NCBI GenBank assembly: GCA_965223095.1
Contig: OZ244979.1
Coordinates: 3,100,001-3,164,000 of the forward strand
DNA: 64,000 nucleotides
Direction: 5' to 3'
Origin: J054 sp965223095
Lineage (GTDB): Bacteria; Pseudomonadota; Gammaproteobacteria; Steroidobacterales; GCA-2729495
Both the position numbers and the translations under genes were made by a program. Below, in pieces: positions 43,303 to 52,400 of this stretch. Under the pieces are notes generated by a model. The model made no database searches and was not told where the DNA came from. It saw only the letters and a program-made list of their open reading frames with translations. Position 1 is the stretch's first letter. Every line of letters begins with the position of its first letter.

Positions 43303-44328
43303 ATGGCGACGAATGCAGAAAAAATGGAATTTACACCAGCAGTGGAGGCGGCGACGAGGTCCATCTACGACCGCGTGAAACGCGTGATACCGGATGTGGA
43401 ATGGCCCATTCACGCACCCTGGATTGCGCGTATCAATGAGCTAAAACGCGAGCGCAATGCGACTCTTGTAGTACACAATTATCAAACGCCGGAAATATTT
43501 TATGGTGTTGCCGACTACACCGGTGACTCCCTGGGCATGGCGCAGTTTGGTGCCGACACCGAAGCTGACGTCATACTAGTTTGCGGAGTAAAATTCATGG
43601 CGGAAACCGCCAAGATTTTGAGTCCAGAAAAAACCGTGCTGCTACCCGATCTCGCAGCAGGCTGTTCATTGGCCGCATCAATCACCGGCGAAGATGTGGT
43701 GCGCATGAAAAAACAATATCCCGGCGTACCGGTGGTGACCTATGTTAATGCCTACGCTGATGTGCGCGCCGAGGCAGATATCTGCTGCACTTCGGCCAAT
43801 GCTGTACAGGTTGTCGAGTCCCTGGGCACAGATCGAGTGATTTTCTTACCCGATGGTTATCTCGGTCGCTATGTCGCCTCGAAAACCGATGTGGAAATCA
43901 TTCTCTGGGAGGGCGCCTGTGAAGTCCACGAGCGGTTTACGGCCGATGAAATGCGGGGGTATCGGCGTGACTATCCCGGCATTCATATCATGGCGCATCC
44001 AGAGTGCCCGCCTGAGGTGCTCGATGAAGCCGATTTTGTGGGCTCTACCTCGGGAATGATCAAACATGTCGATCAAGCGCGGCCCGAACAGGTGGTAATG
44101 ATCACCGAATGCTCCATGAGTGACAACGTGGCCGTTGAGTATCCGGATGTGGACTTCATCAGACCTTGTAATCTATGTCCGCATATGAAGCGTATGAGTT
44201 TGCCTAAAATTCTGCGCACGCTTGAAACACTGGAACCCGAAATACAGGTTGACCCCGACACCGCGGCACGCGCGAAACGTTCCCTGGAGCGTATGCTGGA
44301 AGTGGGACGCGGTTCCGCCACCAGCTAA
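43303..44328 (+). CDS. nadA: Quinolinate synthase NadA
   Basis: A 341-residue [4Fe-4S] enzyme that condenses iminoaspartate with dihydroxyacetone phosphate to quinolinate in de novo NAD synthesis. Cluster ligands are Cys121 (AAGCSLAAS), Cys206 (EGACEVHERF) and Cys292 (NLCPHMK). Substrate motifs VVHNYQTPEI and GSTSGMI are also present. The ATG at 43303 is chosen over an in-frame TTG 9 nt upstream because the AAGGG ribosome site lies too close to the TTG. It precedes nadB by 25 nt, and together they supply both steps from aspartate. Confidence 0.95.
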   Translation: MATNAEKMEFTPAVEAATRSIYDRVKRVIPDVEWPIHAPWIARINELKRERNATLVVHNYQTPEIFYGVADYTGDSLGMAQFGADTEADVILVCGVKFMAETAKILSPEKTVLLPDLAAGCSLAASITGEDVVRMKKQYPGVPVVTYVNAYADVRAEADICCTSANAVQVVESLGTDRVIFLPDGYLGRYVASKTDVEIILWEGACEVHERFTADEMRGYRRDYPGIHIMAHPECPPEVLDEADFVGSTSGMIKHVDQARPEQVVMITECSMSDNVAVEYPDVDFIRPCNLCPHMKRMSLPKILRTLETLEPEIQVDPDTAARAKRSLERMLEVGRGSATS

Positions 44329-44353
44329 CTCTAGATAGCCGCCACCAATCATC

Positions 44354-45952
44354 GTGAATCGAACCCACTTTGATGTACTCATCATCGGTGCCGGCTTGGG
44401 TGGCACTTCACTAGCCCTGCGCCTGGCTGATGCCGGCTTGTCCGTGGGGCTGATGGCGAAGAAGGGTACGCACGACAGCTCCAGCAATTGGGCCCAGGGC
44501 GGAATCGCTGCGGCGATGGGCGATACCGACTCCACCGGCAATCACGCCGCGGATACCATAATCGCTGGTGGTGGCCTCTGTAAGCCTGAAACCGTGGAAT
44601 TGGTGACCTCCCGCGCGCCGGAAAGTGTGCGTTGGTTGCAGGAACGCGGCGTGGAGTTCACCGAGGAAGACGGCGCGCTCCATCTAACCCGCGAAGGCGG
44701 CCATGGCCAGCGACGTGTGGTGCATGCTGCGGATGCCACGGGTCATGCCATCATGAAAGTCATGTCCGCCGCAGCGGCCGGGCACGCCGGCATTACGATG
44801 ATGACCGAACTGCTGGCGATCGATCTGATCACCCGGGCGAAACTTGGCTTGGCGGGTGATAATCAGGTTTTGGGCGCCTATGCCCTAGACCGCGGCGCGC
44901 AACGAGTGCGCACCCTATCCGCCCACGTTGTTGTACTGGCAACGGGTGGCGCCTCGAAGGTGTACCTGTATACGACGAATCCCGATACCTCCACGGGCGA
45001 TGGCATCGCCATGGCCTGGCGTGCCGGCTGTCGAGTAGCGAACCTCGAATTTGTGCAATTTCATCCCACGGCTCTGTATCATCCGCACGCCAAAGCAGCA
45101 CTGATTTCCGAAGCCGTGCGCGGCGAAGGTGGACTGCTAAGACTGCCCGACGGCGAGCGCTTTATGCCCGGCCACGATGAGCGCGCCGAACTCGCGCCCC
45201 GCGATACGGTTGCCCGCGCCATCGATTTTGAAATGAAGCGCGGCGGCTATGATTGCGTGTACCTGGATATAACACACAAGCCCAAAAAGGAAATCCTTCA
45301 CCACTTCCCCAATATCGCGCAGCGCTGCCAAGATTTTGGGATCGACATGACCACCGAACCCATACCGGTGGTGCCCGCAGCCCACTACACCTGCGGTGGA
45401 ATCATCACCGACCTGGACGCCGCCACGGACGTACCGGGATTGTTCGCCGTGGGGGAATCAACTTGCACCGGCTTACATGGCGCCAATCGCCTAGCGAGTA
45501 ATTCACTCCTCGAGTGCCTGGTTTTCGCCGCCAGCGCGCAGCAACGAATTCTGGCTGACTTACCACGCTTGAAGACGGGCGATGTTACTTTACCGGCCTG
45601 GGATGAGAGCCGAGTGACTGATCCTGACGAGCAGGTGGTCGTCTCGCACAACTGGGAAGAACTGCGTCGCTTCATGTGGGACTACGTCGGCATTGTGAGA
45701 ACAAATAAACGCCTTGAACGTGCGCGGCGCCGGGTAGAGTTCTTGCACGAGGAAATCGACGACTTCTACGGTAACTTCCGCGTCACCAATGATTTGATCG
45801 AACTGCGTAATCTTGCCCTGGTGGCGGAGCTGACCATCCGCAGTGCGATGGCCCGGCACGAAAGCCGGGGCCTGCATTGGAATCGAGATTATCCGGAAAC
45901 ATTTCCCGACGATGAAGCCACCGATACGGTGCTAACGCCGCAAATATTTTGA
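44354..45952 (+). CDS. nadB: L-aspartate oxidase NadB
   Basis: A 532-residue flavoenzyme that oxidises aspartate to iminoaspartate for NadA. The FAD-binding start is LIIGAGLGGTSLALRLADAG, with SSNWAQGGIAAAMGD, the usual succinate-dehydrogenase-type motif HPTALY, and RLASNSLLECLVF near 390. The C-terminal helical domain with the RHESRG motif is complete. Start GTG at 44354, 25 nt after nadA, probably co-transcribed. Length matches the family. Confidence 0.96.
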   Translation: MNRTHFDVLIIGAGLGGTSLALRLADAGLSVGLMAKKGTHDSSSNWAQGGIAAAMGDTDSTGNHAADTIIAGGGLCKPETVELVTSRAPESVRWLQERGVEFTEEDGALHLTREGGHGQRRVVHAADATGHAIMKVMSAAAAGHAGITMMTELLAIDLITRAKLGLAGDNQVLGAYALDRGAQRVRTLSAHVVVLATGGASKVYLYTTNPDTSTGDGIAMAWRAGCRVANLEFVQFHPTALYHPHAKAALISEAVRGEGGLLRLPDGERFMPGHDERAELAPRDTVARAIDFEMKRGGYDCVYLDITHKPKKEILHHFPNIAQRCQDFGIDMTTEPIPVVPAAHYTCGGIITDLDAATDVPGLFAVGESTCTGLHGANRLASNSLLECLVFAASAQQRILADLPRLKTGDVTLPAWDESRVTDPDEQVVVSHNWEELRRFMWDYVGIVRTNKRLERARRRVEFLHEEIDDFYGNFRVTNDLIELRNLALVAELTIRSAMARHESRGLHWNRDYPETFPDDEATDTVLTPQIF

Positions 45953-46126
45953 GCCTGTCTACACCGTCCTGACCAACGGCACTGTGGCTATTGCACCACA
46001 GCATCCAGCAATACACGGCTCAGCACATCTACCAAGCTATACACATCAATTAGTTCCACTAGATTTCCTAGATTCATACGACTACTATCCCCCGCGATTG
46101 TTGTTGTAAATTAGGGAATGATTTGA

Positions 46127-46711
46127 ATGCGCAAAATTACAGCCATTGTTTTAAGCCTATTGGCTCTGCAAACGGCCATGGCCAGCCAAGCACCTCGATA
46201 CACCTACGGTGGTGTCGGCTACGAATTCGTTGACATCGATGATGCCAATCTAGACGGCGATGGCATCGTCCTAGAAGGATCCCTAGCGATCAATGATTGG
46301 GCCCACGGACTGCTAGAATATCGCGACCTGGATCTAGATTTCGGCGTTGATTACGAAATTCTGAAAATAGGCGGCGGCGGTAATTACGCCATCGCACCCA
46401 ATGTGGATCTTGTAGGCCGATTGGGATTCGCCGACGCCGACGTGACCGGCCGCTCTGCAAAAGTCAGTGATGACGGCTACTTCCTGGAGGCTGGCGCACG
46501 CTGGATGGTCAATGATCAACTCGAGATCGCCGGATTCATTGAACACGTCGATCTTGATCGAGCCGGCGACGAAACTGGTTTACGCGGTGAAGCCCTGTAT
46601 AACGTCATTCCCAACCTGGCAGTCGGGGGTTCGCTGTTACTGGGCGATGACGAAACAGCCTTCGGCTTTAACGTCCGTTACTATTTTGACGACTTTCAGT
46701 TGATCCGCTAG
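46127..46711 (+). CDS. Small outer-membrane beta-barrel protein
   Basis: A 194-residue protein with a signal peptide (KITAIVLSLLALQTAMA) and about eight predicted strands in which hydrophobic and polar residues alternate (RYTYGGVGYEFVDI, HGLLEYRDLDLDFG, YEILKIGGGGNYAI, ALYNVIPNLAVGGSLL). The C-terminal strand FGFNVRYYFDDFQLIR is barrel-like, although it does not end in Phe. No function can be named. A terminator follows 70 nt after the stop. Confidence 0.78.
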   Translation: MRKITAIVLSLLALQTAMASQAPRYTYGGVGYEFVDIDDANLDGDGIVLEGSLAINDWAHGLLEYRDLDLDFGVDYEILKIGGGGNYAIAPNVDLVGRLGFADADVTGRSAKVSDDGYFLEAGARWMVNDQLEIAGFIEHVDLDRAGDETGLRGEALYNVIPNLAVGGSLLLGDDETAFGFNVRYYFDDFQLIR

Positions 46712-46782
46712 ATCGCCGCTAGCTGACCGACTGAACTCGAACGAGCAACATTGGGTACCGAGGTCTTAGTCAGATCAACAAC

Positions 46783-46812
46783 AAGCCGGCCCACCCGGGC
46801 CGGCTTTTTTTT
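46783..46812 (+). terminator. Rho-independent terminator
   Basis: AAGCCGGCCC/GGGCCGGCTT stem (about 10 bp) with a 3-nt to 4-nt loop and a run of eight T on the plus strand. It should end the transcript of the small barrel protein gene. Confidence 0.9.
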
Positions 46813-47105
46813 AGCTGGCAGTGTGGGCACTGGATGAAACGGCAGCGGAGCCACAAGCCGGAACCGCAGGCGCCGCGACACCGACACGACTAAACGAGTC
46901 ACTAATTTCCAGAATACCGTGGGTAAAGCGCGGCGTAACTAACCGGCCAAAGGGCGCATTACCATGGTTAAAGACCGAACCCTTGCACCCTGCGATATAG
47001 GCGCCCACGAAGCGTTGAGAAATTTAACGACAGGCCAACGAATCTGGGAACAGTCAAACCCTGGCGTGCGGCGAGGTCTCGCCGCTGAAAAATCTCGGCC
47101 AGAGA
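46813..47105. other. Intergenic, nothing supported
   Basis: About 290 bp between the terminator and the end of the convergent 2-hydroxyacid dehydrogenase gene. A short minus-strand frame exists (GTG at 47008 to 46811) but it lacks a ribosome site, family likeness and partner, so it was not called. Confidence 0.4.
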
Positions 47106-48296
47106 CTAGGCGCGAACGACCGCGTCGCCATCAATCGAATCCAAGCTGGGCCGCCCAGAAAGCTGCATGATGCGGCGTAGCTCCGCATCCAAGATCGACA
47201 AAACCCTGTTGACACCTGACTCGCCGAATGCGCCCAGGCCCCACAAATAGGGTCGACCGATGCAAACCGCTCGCGCCCCCAAGGCCAGAGCTTTGAAAAT
47301 GTCGGTACCGCGCCGAAAGCCGCCGTCAACTAAAACCGGCAGGGAAGCCGCTCCGGCGAGCACTTCCACCAAGCTATCCAGCGTCGCACGGCCACTTTCC
47401 TCCTGACGGCCACCGTGGTTCGACACGATAAGCCCGTCAATGCCCGCCGCCACAGCGAGGGCCGCATCCTCACGCGTCACAATGCCCTTTAGCACCAAGC
47501 GCATGCGAGTATTTTTGCGTAACCAATCGACGATCTCCCAGGTCATTCCCGGATGGCCAATGCGCGGTGGTCCGGAATAATCCAAAAAATTGCCTAGGCG
47601 GAAACTGCCGCGGTCTACATCCCGGGCGAACCACCGCTCCCCCATACGATTGCCACGGGTGGCCGAATCGACGGTGAGAACCAGGACATTGCAACCGGAA
47701 GATTCTGCTTTCTTCAGTAAGTGCCGCATCAAGGCTTCATCCGGCGACGCATACAACTGAAACCATTTGGGGCCCGCGCCCGCGGCGGCTATTTCAGTCA
47801 AGCTGGCGGTGGTCACCGTGGAGCAGATCAGCAAATGTTTTTTCTTCGCCGCGGCGCGGGCGGTAGCTAGCTCCGCATCGGGGTGTATTTGCCCCTGATT
47901 TCCCACGGGCGCCAAGATCACCGGACTCGCCAAACGCTCACCGAGCAACTCCAAGGAGGTATCGATTCGGCTGACATCAACCAAGCGCCGCGCACGAATC
48001 TGCCAGGCATCGAAAACCTCACGATTGGCCTGCATGGTCTTGCCGTCATCCGCACCGTTCACGATGAAGTGCCATGTAGGCAGATCGAGTTGCCGCTGGG
48101 CGGCTGCCTTAATTTGCCAAACATCCAGAGCCCGGGAGGCGCGGTCGGGCAATGCGAGTTCAGGACGGGCCGCAGCGACTCGCGGCCAAGTTGCCGCGAC
48201 GCCCGCAGCGCCAAACCATAGCGGAGATTCGAGCATAAACCGTAACAACCGCCGCCGAGATTTCCGGCGCATCGGGGTAAATGGCTGTTTAGCCAT
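47106..48296 (-). CDS. FMN-dependent 2-hydroxyacid dehydrogenase/oxidase with Tat-type signal
   Basis: A 396-residue FMN protein of the lactate dehydrogenase/glycolate oxidase family that oxidises L-2-hydroxy acids. The active-site His294 is in VSNHGGRQ and Lys270 in LVLKGIV. FMN-phosphate residues are in VDGGFRRG and GRPYLWG. The N-terminus has SRRRLLRF (13-20), close to the twin-arginine consensus, followed by a hydrophobic stretch and AAA cleavage-like residues. Export with bound FMN is inferred. The usual first active-site tyrosine segment reads WHFIVNGADD. The next gene upstream on the same strand, 123 nt away, also has a Tat-like leader. Confidence 0.85.
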   Translation of the reverse strand: MAKQPFTPMRRKSRRRLLRFMLESPLWFGAAGVAATWPRVAAARPELALPDRASRALDVWQIKAAAQRQLDLPTWHFIVNGADDGKTMQANREVFDAWQIRARRLVDVSRIDTSLELLGERLASPVILAPVGNQGQIHPDAELATARAAAKKKHLLICSTVTTASLTEIAAAGAGPKWFQLYASPDEALMRHLLKKAESSGCNVLVLTVDSATRGNRMGERWFARDVDRGSFRLGNFLDYSGPPRIGHPGMTWEIVDWLRKNTRMRLVLKGIVTREDAALAVAAGIDGLIVSNHGGRQEESGRATLDSLVEVLAGAASLPVLVDGGFRRGTDIFKALALGARAVCIGRPYLWGLGAFGESGVNRVLSILDAELRRIMQLSGRPSLDSIDGDAVVRA

Positions 48297-48419
48297 GACT
48301 CAACACTCCTTAGATCGCGAGCTACCTACATGCAAAACATTTACCAACCGCCCGCGTGAAGAGCTGACTGCAAAGTCACCACGATTTCTGAGCCTTTTAG
48401 TCCTTGTTTAAGCGCCTTG

Positions 48420-49064
48420 CTATTCGTCATTACGGCGGCTCCTCCGAGTTTGTTCGCTGAATTCAGGTGTCACGATTCGCTGCCTTAAGGCGCGCACGTA
48501 GGTATCTGGGCCTAAGGGACACTGGGCATACAAGATGTGCCGCCAGCCTTCGGGCTTACGCCGAAACAAGGCTAGGCAGCGGTCAAAACCCGCGGTGGGC
48601 GGTGTTGGCGGGCCGACGCCCAGGGCAATCTCATAGAAATGATCAAAAATAGCCAAGCACAGGTCCGGCCCCAGCGCTTTGACCTTTAGATTGGAGAATT
48701 CCCAGCGAAAAGCATCCAGAACCTTGCGACCGGGATTCCAATAGCGTTCGATTTCGGGCCATGAGTAGAAGGGCTCCTTAATCTCTTCTGGGACATACCA
48801 AGGCTCCGGGTCATCTGCATCCCAAACGTCCTTTAGCCGCCCAAAATCCTGGCTGTTCCATATTTCCTGGGTTTTCATCAACAAGGCCTCTATTTCCTTG
48901 AAGAGCTGGCCTTGCTCTGATGGCGGTACCGGCCGCCCCGCCGGTTGCCGCGCGCCCAGATGGGCACCCGCCTGCCCAACACCGGGTAAGCCCAAGCCAC
49001 CGGCGACAAGCAGCAAGCTCAATGCCTCTCTTCGGCCCAGCCCGGCAAGTTTCGATTCGTCCAT
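48420..49064 (-). CDS. NTF2/SnoaL-like protein with Tat-type leader
   Basis: About 214 residues. The leader carries GRREALSLLL and a glycine-rich hydrophobic stretch ending near GQAGAHLG, compatible with Tat export. The mature part (from about residue 55) is a cone-fold NTF2-like domain: LMKTQEIWNSQDFGRLKDVWDADD, EIERYWNPGRKV, and LCLAIFDHFYE. Such domains act as enzymes or small-ligand binders; nothing fixes a reaction here. The second ATG at 49064 is chosen because GGAGG lies 6 nt before it. It is upstream of the FMN dehydrogenase gene on the same strand and may serve in the same periplasmic process. Confidence 0.72.
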   Translation of the reverse strand: MDESKLAGLGRREALSLLLVAGGLGLPGVGQAGAHLGARQPAGRPVPPSEQGQLFKEIEALLMKTQEIWNSQDFGRLKDVWDADDPEPWYVPEEIKEPFYSWPEIERYWNPGRKVLDAFRWEFSNLKVKALGPDLCLAIFDHFYEIALGVGPPTPPTAGFDRCLALFRRKPEGWRHILYAQCPLGPDTYVRALRQRIVTPEFSEQTRRSRRNDE

Positions 49065-49139
49065 TATCATCCTCCGACAGCTGCTGCAACTTGATACAGA
49101 AACAGCTGATTTTCCATGATTATTTCAAATTTAATTCAA

Positions 49140-49164
49140 TAGCTTAGTTACATTATCTAAGCTA
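49140..49164. promoter_or_regulatory. Inverted repeat between the NTF2-like gene and aceE
   Basis: TAGCTTAG (49140-49147) and CTAAGCTA (49157-49164) are exact reverse complements around the 9-nt spacer TTACATTAT. It lies in an AT-rich patch, about 75 bp upstream of the divergent NTF2-like gene and 185 bp upstream of aceE. Dimeric regulator binding is likely by form; the regulator is unknown. Confidence 0.4.
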
Positions 49165-49348
49165 GAATCTCTTCCTAAACGTGCCACTTTAGAGACTGGC
49201 CGCAGCCTGCGGTATACCCGGGCAAGCTGTCGAAAGCGCAAAACCAAACTACAATCTCGCGCAGACCCTGTCGACCAGTGATCGGCCGTTAACCGAAACA
49301 CGGTCCAGTAAAACATGCCGAGCCTGAACAAGCTCAGGAGTAGCAAGA

Positions 49349-52042
49349 ATGGCAACCCGTCGTGCAGACCTCATCGCCCAGCAGGATGTGGAGCTGGCCG
49401 AATGGCTAGAATCCATGGAGTCGCTACTGCGACTGGAGGGCCCTGATCGGGCGAAACTGATTTTCCGCGCCCTGCGGGACTTCCTCAGCGATGAAAACGT
49501 CATTGTCGAAGATGCCACGCTAAACACACCCTACCGGAACACGATACCCCTGGCTCAACAACCAGCCTACCCGGGGCCCATCGAGTTGGAACAGCGTATC
49601 GAAAATATCCTACGCTGGAATGCCATGGCCATGGTGCTTCAGGCCTACGACAGTGGCACTGGCGTAGGTGGACATATCGGCACTTATGCGTCGGCCGCCA
49701 CCATTATGGAAGTGGGGCTAAATCATTTTTTTCGCAACAAAGGACCCAACTACGGCGGCGACTTGGTTAGCATGCAAGCCCATGCCGCACCGGGTATCTA
49801 TGCGCGGGCGTTCTTGGAAGGACGCCTAAGCGAAGCACAACTGCAGAACTTTCGCCGGGAGCTGCAACCCGAGGGCGGCCTATCCTCGTACCCCCATCCG
49901 CGCAATATGCCCGATTTCTGGCAAATGCCTTGTGCCTCCATGGGCCTATCGACGCCCAGCGCCATTTATCAGGCGCGCTTCGCCAAGTACTTGGAAAGCC
50001 GTAATCTAAAACCGAAAAATGGCGGCAAAATTTGGGGCATCATCGGCGACGGTGAATCAGACGAACCAGAAGTCTTGGGCACCATCAATATTGCCGCACG
50101 AGAGCGCCTTGATAACTTGATTATGGTGGTGAACTGCAACCTGCAGCGTTTAGACGGACCCGTGCGCGGCAATGGCAAAATTATCCAAGAGTTAGAGCGC
50201 AGCTTTCGGGGCGCAGGCTGGCAGGTCATCAAAGTCATCTGGAGTGGCGAATGGGATTCTTTGTTTGCCATCGATGACGAAGGGGTATTACAAAACAGAA
50301 TGGAACAAGCCGTAGACGGCGACTATCAGATGTACTCGGTCTCTAGCGGGCCGGAAGTGCGTAGTCATTGGGTGGGTGACAACGAGAAACTTGCCGACAT
50401 CATGAGTAGCCTGTCAGATGAGGAAATCCGCGGCATCAAACGCGGCGGGCATGATCACCGCAAGATATACGCGGCCTTCGAACGCGCCGCAGACTCCGAC
50501 CGGCCCACCGTCATTCTGATCAAAACCATTAAGGGCTTTGGTATGCAGGGCTACGAAGGCTCGAATGCCGTGCATCAAAAGAAAAACCTCAGTGCCGAAG
50601 AGCGCGTCGACACGGCGAAGCGCTTGGGTATTCCACTGCACGATGCCGCCGCACAACGCGCGGAATTCTATCGCCCACCTGAAGACAGCGAAGAACTTAA
50701 GTACTTGCGTGAGCGTCGCGAAGCCTTGGGCGGGTTCTGGCCACAGCGCGAAGTGAACTGCCCCAGCTTACCGACGCCGGATCTCGACTTTTTTAAGGAT
50801 CAATTGACCGGCTCCGGCGATCGCGAACTGTCGACCACCATGGCCTTTGTGCGCATGTTGGCAAAACTGATGGATCACCCAGATCTCGGTGAATACATCG
50901 TGCCCATCGTGCCGGATGAAGCGAGAACTTTCGGCATGGAAGCCCTGTTCCGAAAAGCCGGCATTTACTCCTCCGAAGGCCAAAAGTACCGGCCCGTGGA
51001 CAGCAGCACACTCATGCCTTATCGCGAAGCGGAAGATGGCCAAATTTTCCAAGAAGGTATTTGCGAAGCCGGTGCCATGGCATCTTTTATGGCGGCGGGT
51101 ACCGCCTATGCGGTTCACGGCGTCCCAACGATTCCCTTTTACGTTTTCTATTCCATATTTGGCTTTCAGCGTGTGGGCGACATGATTTGGAGTTGCGGCG
51201 ATATGCTCAGCCGCGGCTTCTTGCTAGGCGGCACATCGGGACGCACAACGCTAAACGGCGAAGGCCTCCAGCATGAAGACGGCCATTCGCAGGTGATCGC
51301 AAACACGGTACCGAACCTACTGAGTTACGACCCGGCTTTCGCTTATGAACTAGCCGTGATCGTGCAAGAAGGCATTCGCCGCATGTATACCGAGCAAGAG
51401 AATATCTTCTACTACATCACTATACACAATCAAAATTACAGCATGCCCGCCATGCCCGAACGTGCCGAAGCAGGCATCGTGCGCGGCATGTACCGATACT
51501 TGGCGTCGGACAAGACACCCAGCAAAGGCCGCCGCGCGCAACTGTTCGGTAGCGGCGCCATAATGGATGAGGTACTCCGCGCCCAAGAACTCTTGGAAGC
51601 TCGCGATATTGCCACCGACGTCTGGAGCGTCACCAGCTATAACGAACTGAGTCGCGAAGCCCTAAGGATGGAGCGCGAAAATCGCTTAGGCGGCGCCGTG
51701 AGCAAACCTAAAACCCCATATATCCGAAAATTGTTGGCGAATGAACAAGGGGTATTCGTCGCTGCTTCCGACTACATGAAATCCTTAGCACTCAGCATAG
51801 CGCGCTGGATACCTGGCCCCTACGTCGTATTGGGTACTGACGGATACGGCCTCAGTGAATCCAGGCCAGATCTGAGAAACTGGTTTGAAGTCAGCGCGGA
51901 ATACATTGCCTTTGCCGCCGTGGCCGCCCTAGCGGAGCACGGTGCCGTTTCCACCGATGAGTTGGAACAAGCGGCCAAGGATTGGAACATTGACCGCAAA
52001 AAGCCTGACCCAGCCTGTTCCGGACCTGCCGACACAAAATAA
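49349..52042 (+). CDS. aceE: Pyruvate dehydrogenase E1 component, homodimeric (AceE)
   Basis: An 897-residue TPP enzyme decarboxylating pyruvate in the pyruvate dehydrogenase complex, of the homodimeric gammaproteobacterial type and near its usual 885-890 length. Features are GTGVGGHIGTYASAATIMEVG, the TPP motif GDGESDEPEVLG to NCNLQRLDGPVRGNGKI, DEARTFGMEALFRKAGIYSSEGQ, and the conserved GLQHEDGHS. It starts at ATG 49349 after AGGAGTAGCAAG. No aceF or lpd follows: the next genes are on the other strand. The E2 and E3 components must therefore be encoded elsewhere. Confidence 0.97.
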   Translation: MATRRADLIAQQDVELAEWLESMESLLRLEGPDRAKLIFRALRDFLSDENVIVEDATLNTPYRNTIPLAQQPAYPGPIELEQRIENILRWNAMAMVLQAYDSGTGVGGHIGTYASAATIMEVGLNHFFRNKGPNYGGDLVSMQAHAAPGIYARAFLEGRLSEAQLQNFRRELQPEGGLSSYPHPRNMPDFWQMPCASMGLSTPSAIYQARFAKYLESRNLKPKNGGKIWGIIGDGESDEPEVLGTINIAARERLDNLIMVVNCNLQRLDGPVRGNGKIIQELERSFRGAGWQVIKVIWSGEWDSLFAIDDEGVLQNRMEQAVDGDYQMYSVSSGPEVRSHWVGDNEKLADIMSSLSDEEIRGIKRGGHDHRKIYAAFERAADSDRPTVILIKTIKGFGMQGYEGSNAVHQKKNLSAEERVDTAKRLGIPLHDAAAQRAEFYRPPEDSEELKYLRERREALGGFWPQREVNCPSLPTPDLDFFKDQLTGSGDRELSTTMAFVRMLAKLMDHPDLGEYIVPIVPDEARTFGMEALFRKAGIYSSEGQKYRPVDSSTLMPYREAEDGQIFQEGICEAGAMASFMAAGTAYAVHGVPTIPFYVFYSIFGFQRVGDMIWSCGDMLSRGFLLGGTSGRTTLNGEGLQHEDGHSQVIANTVPNLLSYDPAFAYELAVIVQEGIRRMYTEQENIFYYITIHNQNYSMPAMPERAEAGIVRGMYRYLASDKTPSKGRRAQLFGSGAIMDEVLRAQELLEARDIATDVWSVTSYNELSREALRMERENRLGGAVSKPKTPYIRKLLANEQGVFVAASDYMKSLALSIARWIPGPYVVLGTDGYGLSESRPDLRNWFEVSAEYIAFAAVAALAEHGAVSTDELEQAAKDWNIDRKKPDPACSGPADTK

Positions 52043-52341
52043 AATGGGTCATGGGGCTCTAGCGCATCGGAGCCGGCTTGAAAAGCGCAGACAAGACGCA
52101 GAATTGAGTAGGCGCGCGAAACGTATTGTCCGAAAAGTGTTTAGCTCAGCGTGATTCCGTACCCGGTCACCGACGAGTATGCGGCTACGCGCTGCAGCCA
52201 AGTGGTTAAAACGCAGTTTTTCGCTCGCTTGTGGCCCATCAAGATGAGCAAAAGTGTCGATTAGATTCAGTTTGCAATTCGTGGGAATCTCGATTGACGT
52301 TGCACCAGCCTTGCGGGCTATGACAACTGAACTCTTGTCCC
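52043..52341. other. Intergenic after aceE
   Basis: About 300 bp. No gene for the other dehydrogenase components, no RNA and no repeat was seen. The only structure is the terminator hairpin starting at 52345, which can act in both directions. Confidence 0.4.
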
Positions 52342-52344
52342 CGC

Positions 52345-52369
52345 AAAAAAAAGTCCGCCAGTAGCGGAC
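52345..52369 (-). terminator. Rho-independent terminator after the first PEP-CTERM gene
   Basis: Stem GTCCGC (52353-52358) with GCGGAC (52364-52369) and a 5-nt loop. On the minus strand it is followed by eight T (A-run at 52345-52352 on plus). It lies 32 nt after the stop of the minus-strand gene. On the plus strand a CTTTTCT follows, so it may also stop aceE readthrough. Confidence 0.82.
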
Positions 52370-52400
52370 CTTTTCTCATTACTGTAGATTCGCAACCGCG

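Noticed and set aside
45982..46001. CTGTGG/CCACAG hairpin after nadB as a terminator
   Set aside because: Six base pairs only, and no T-run follows.
46811..47008. Short minus-strand frame (65 codons) with glycine and histidine residues
   Set aside because: GTG start, no ribosome site, no recognised family, and a stop codon just upstream. Probably chance.
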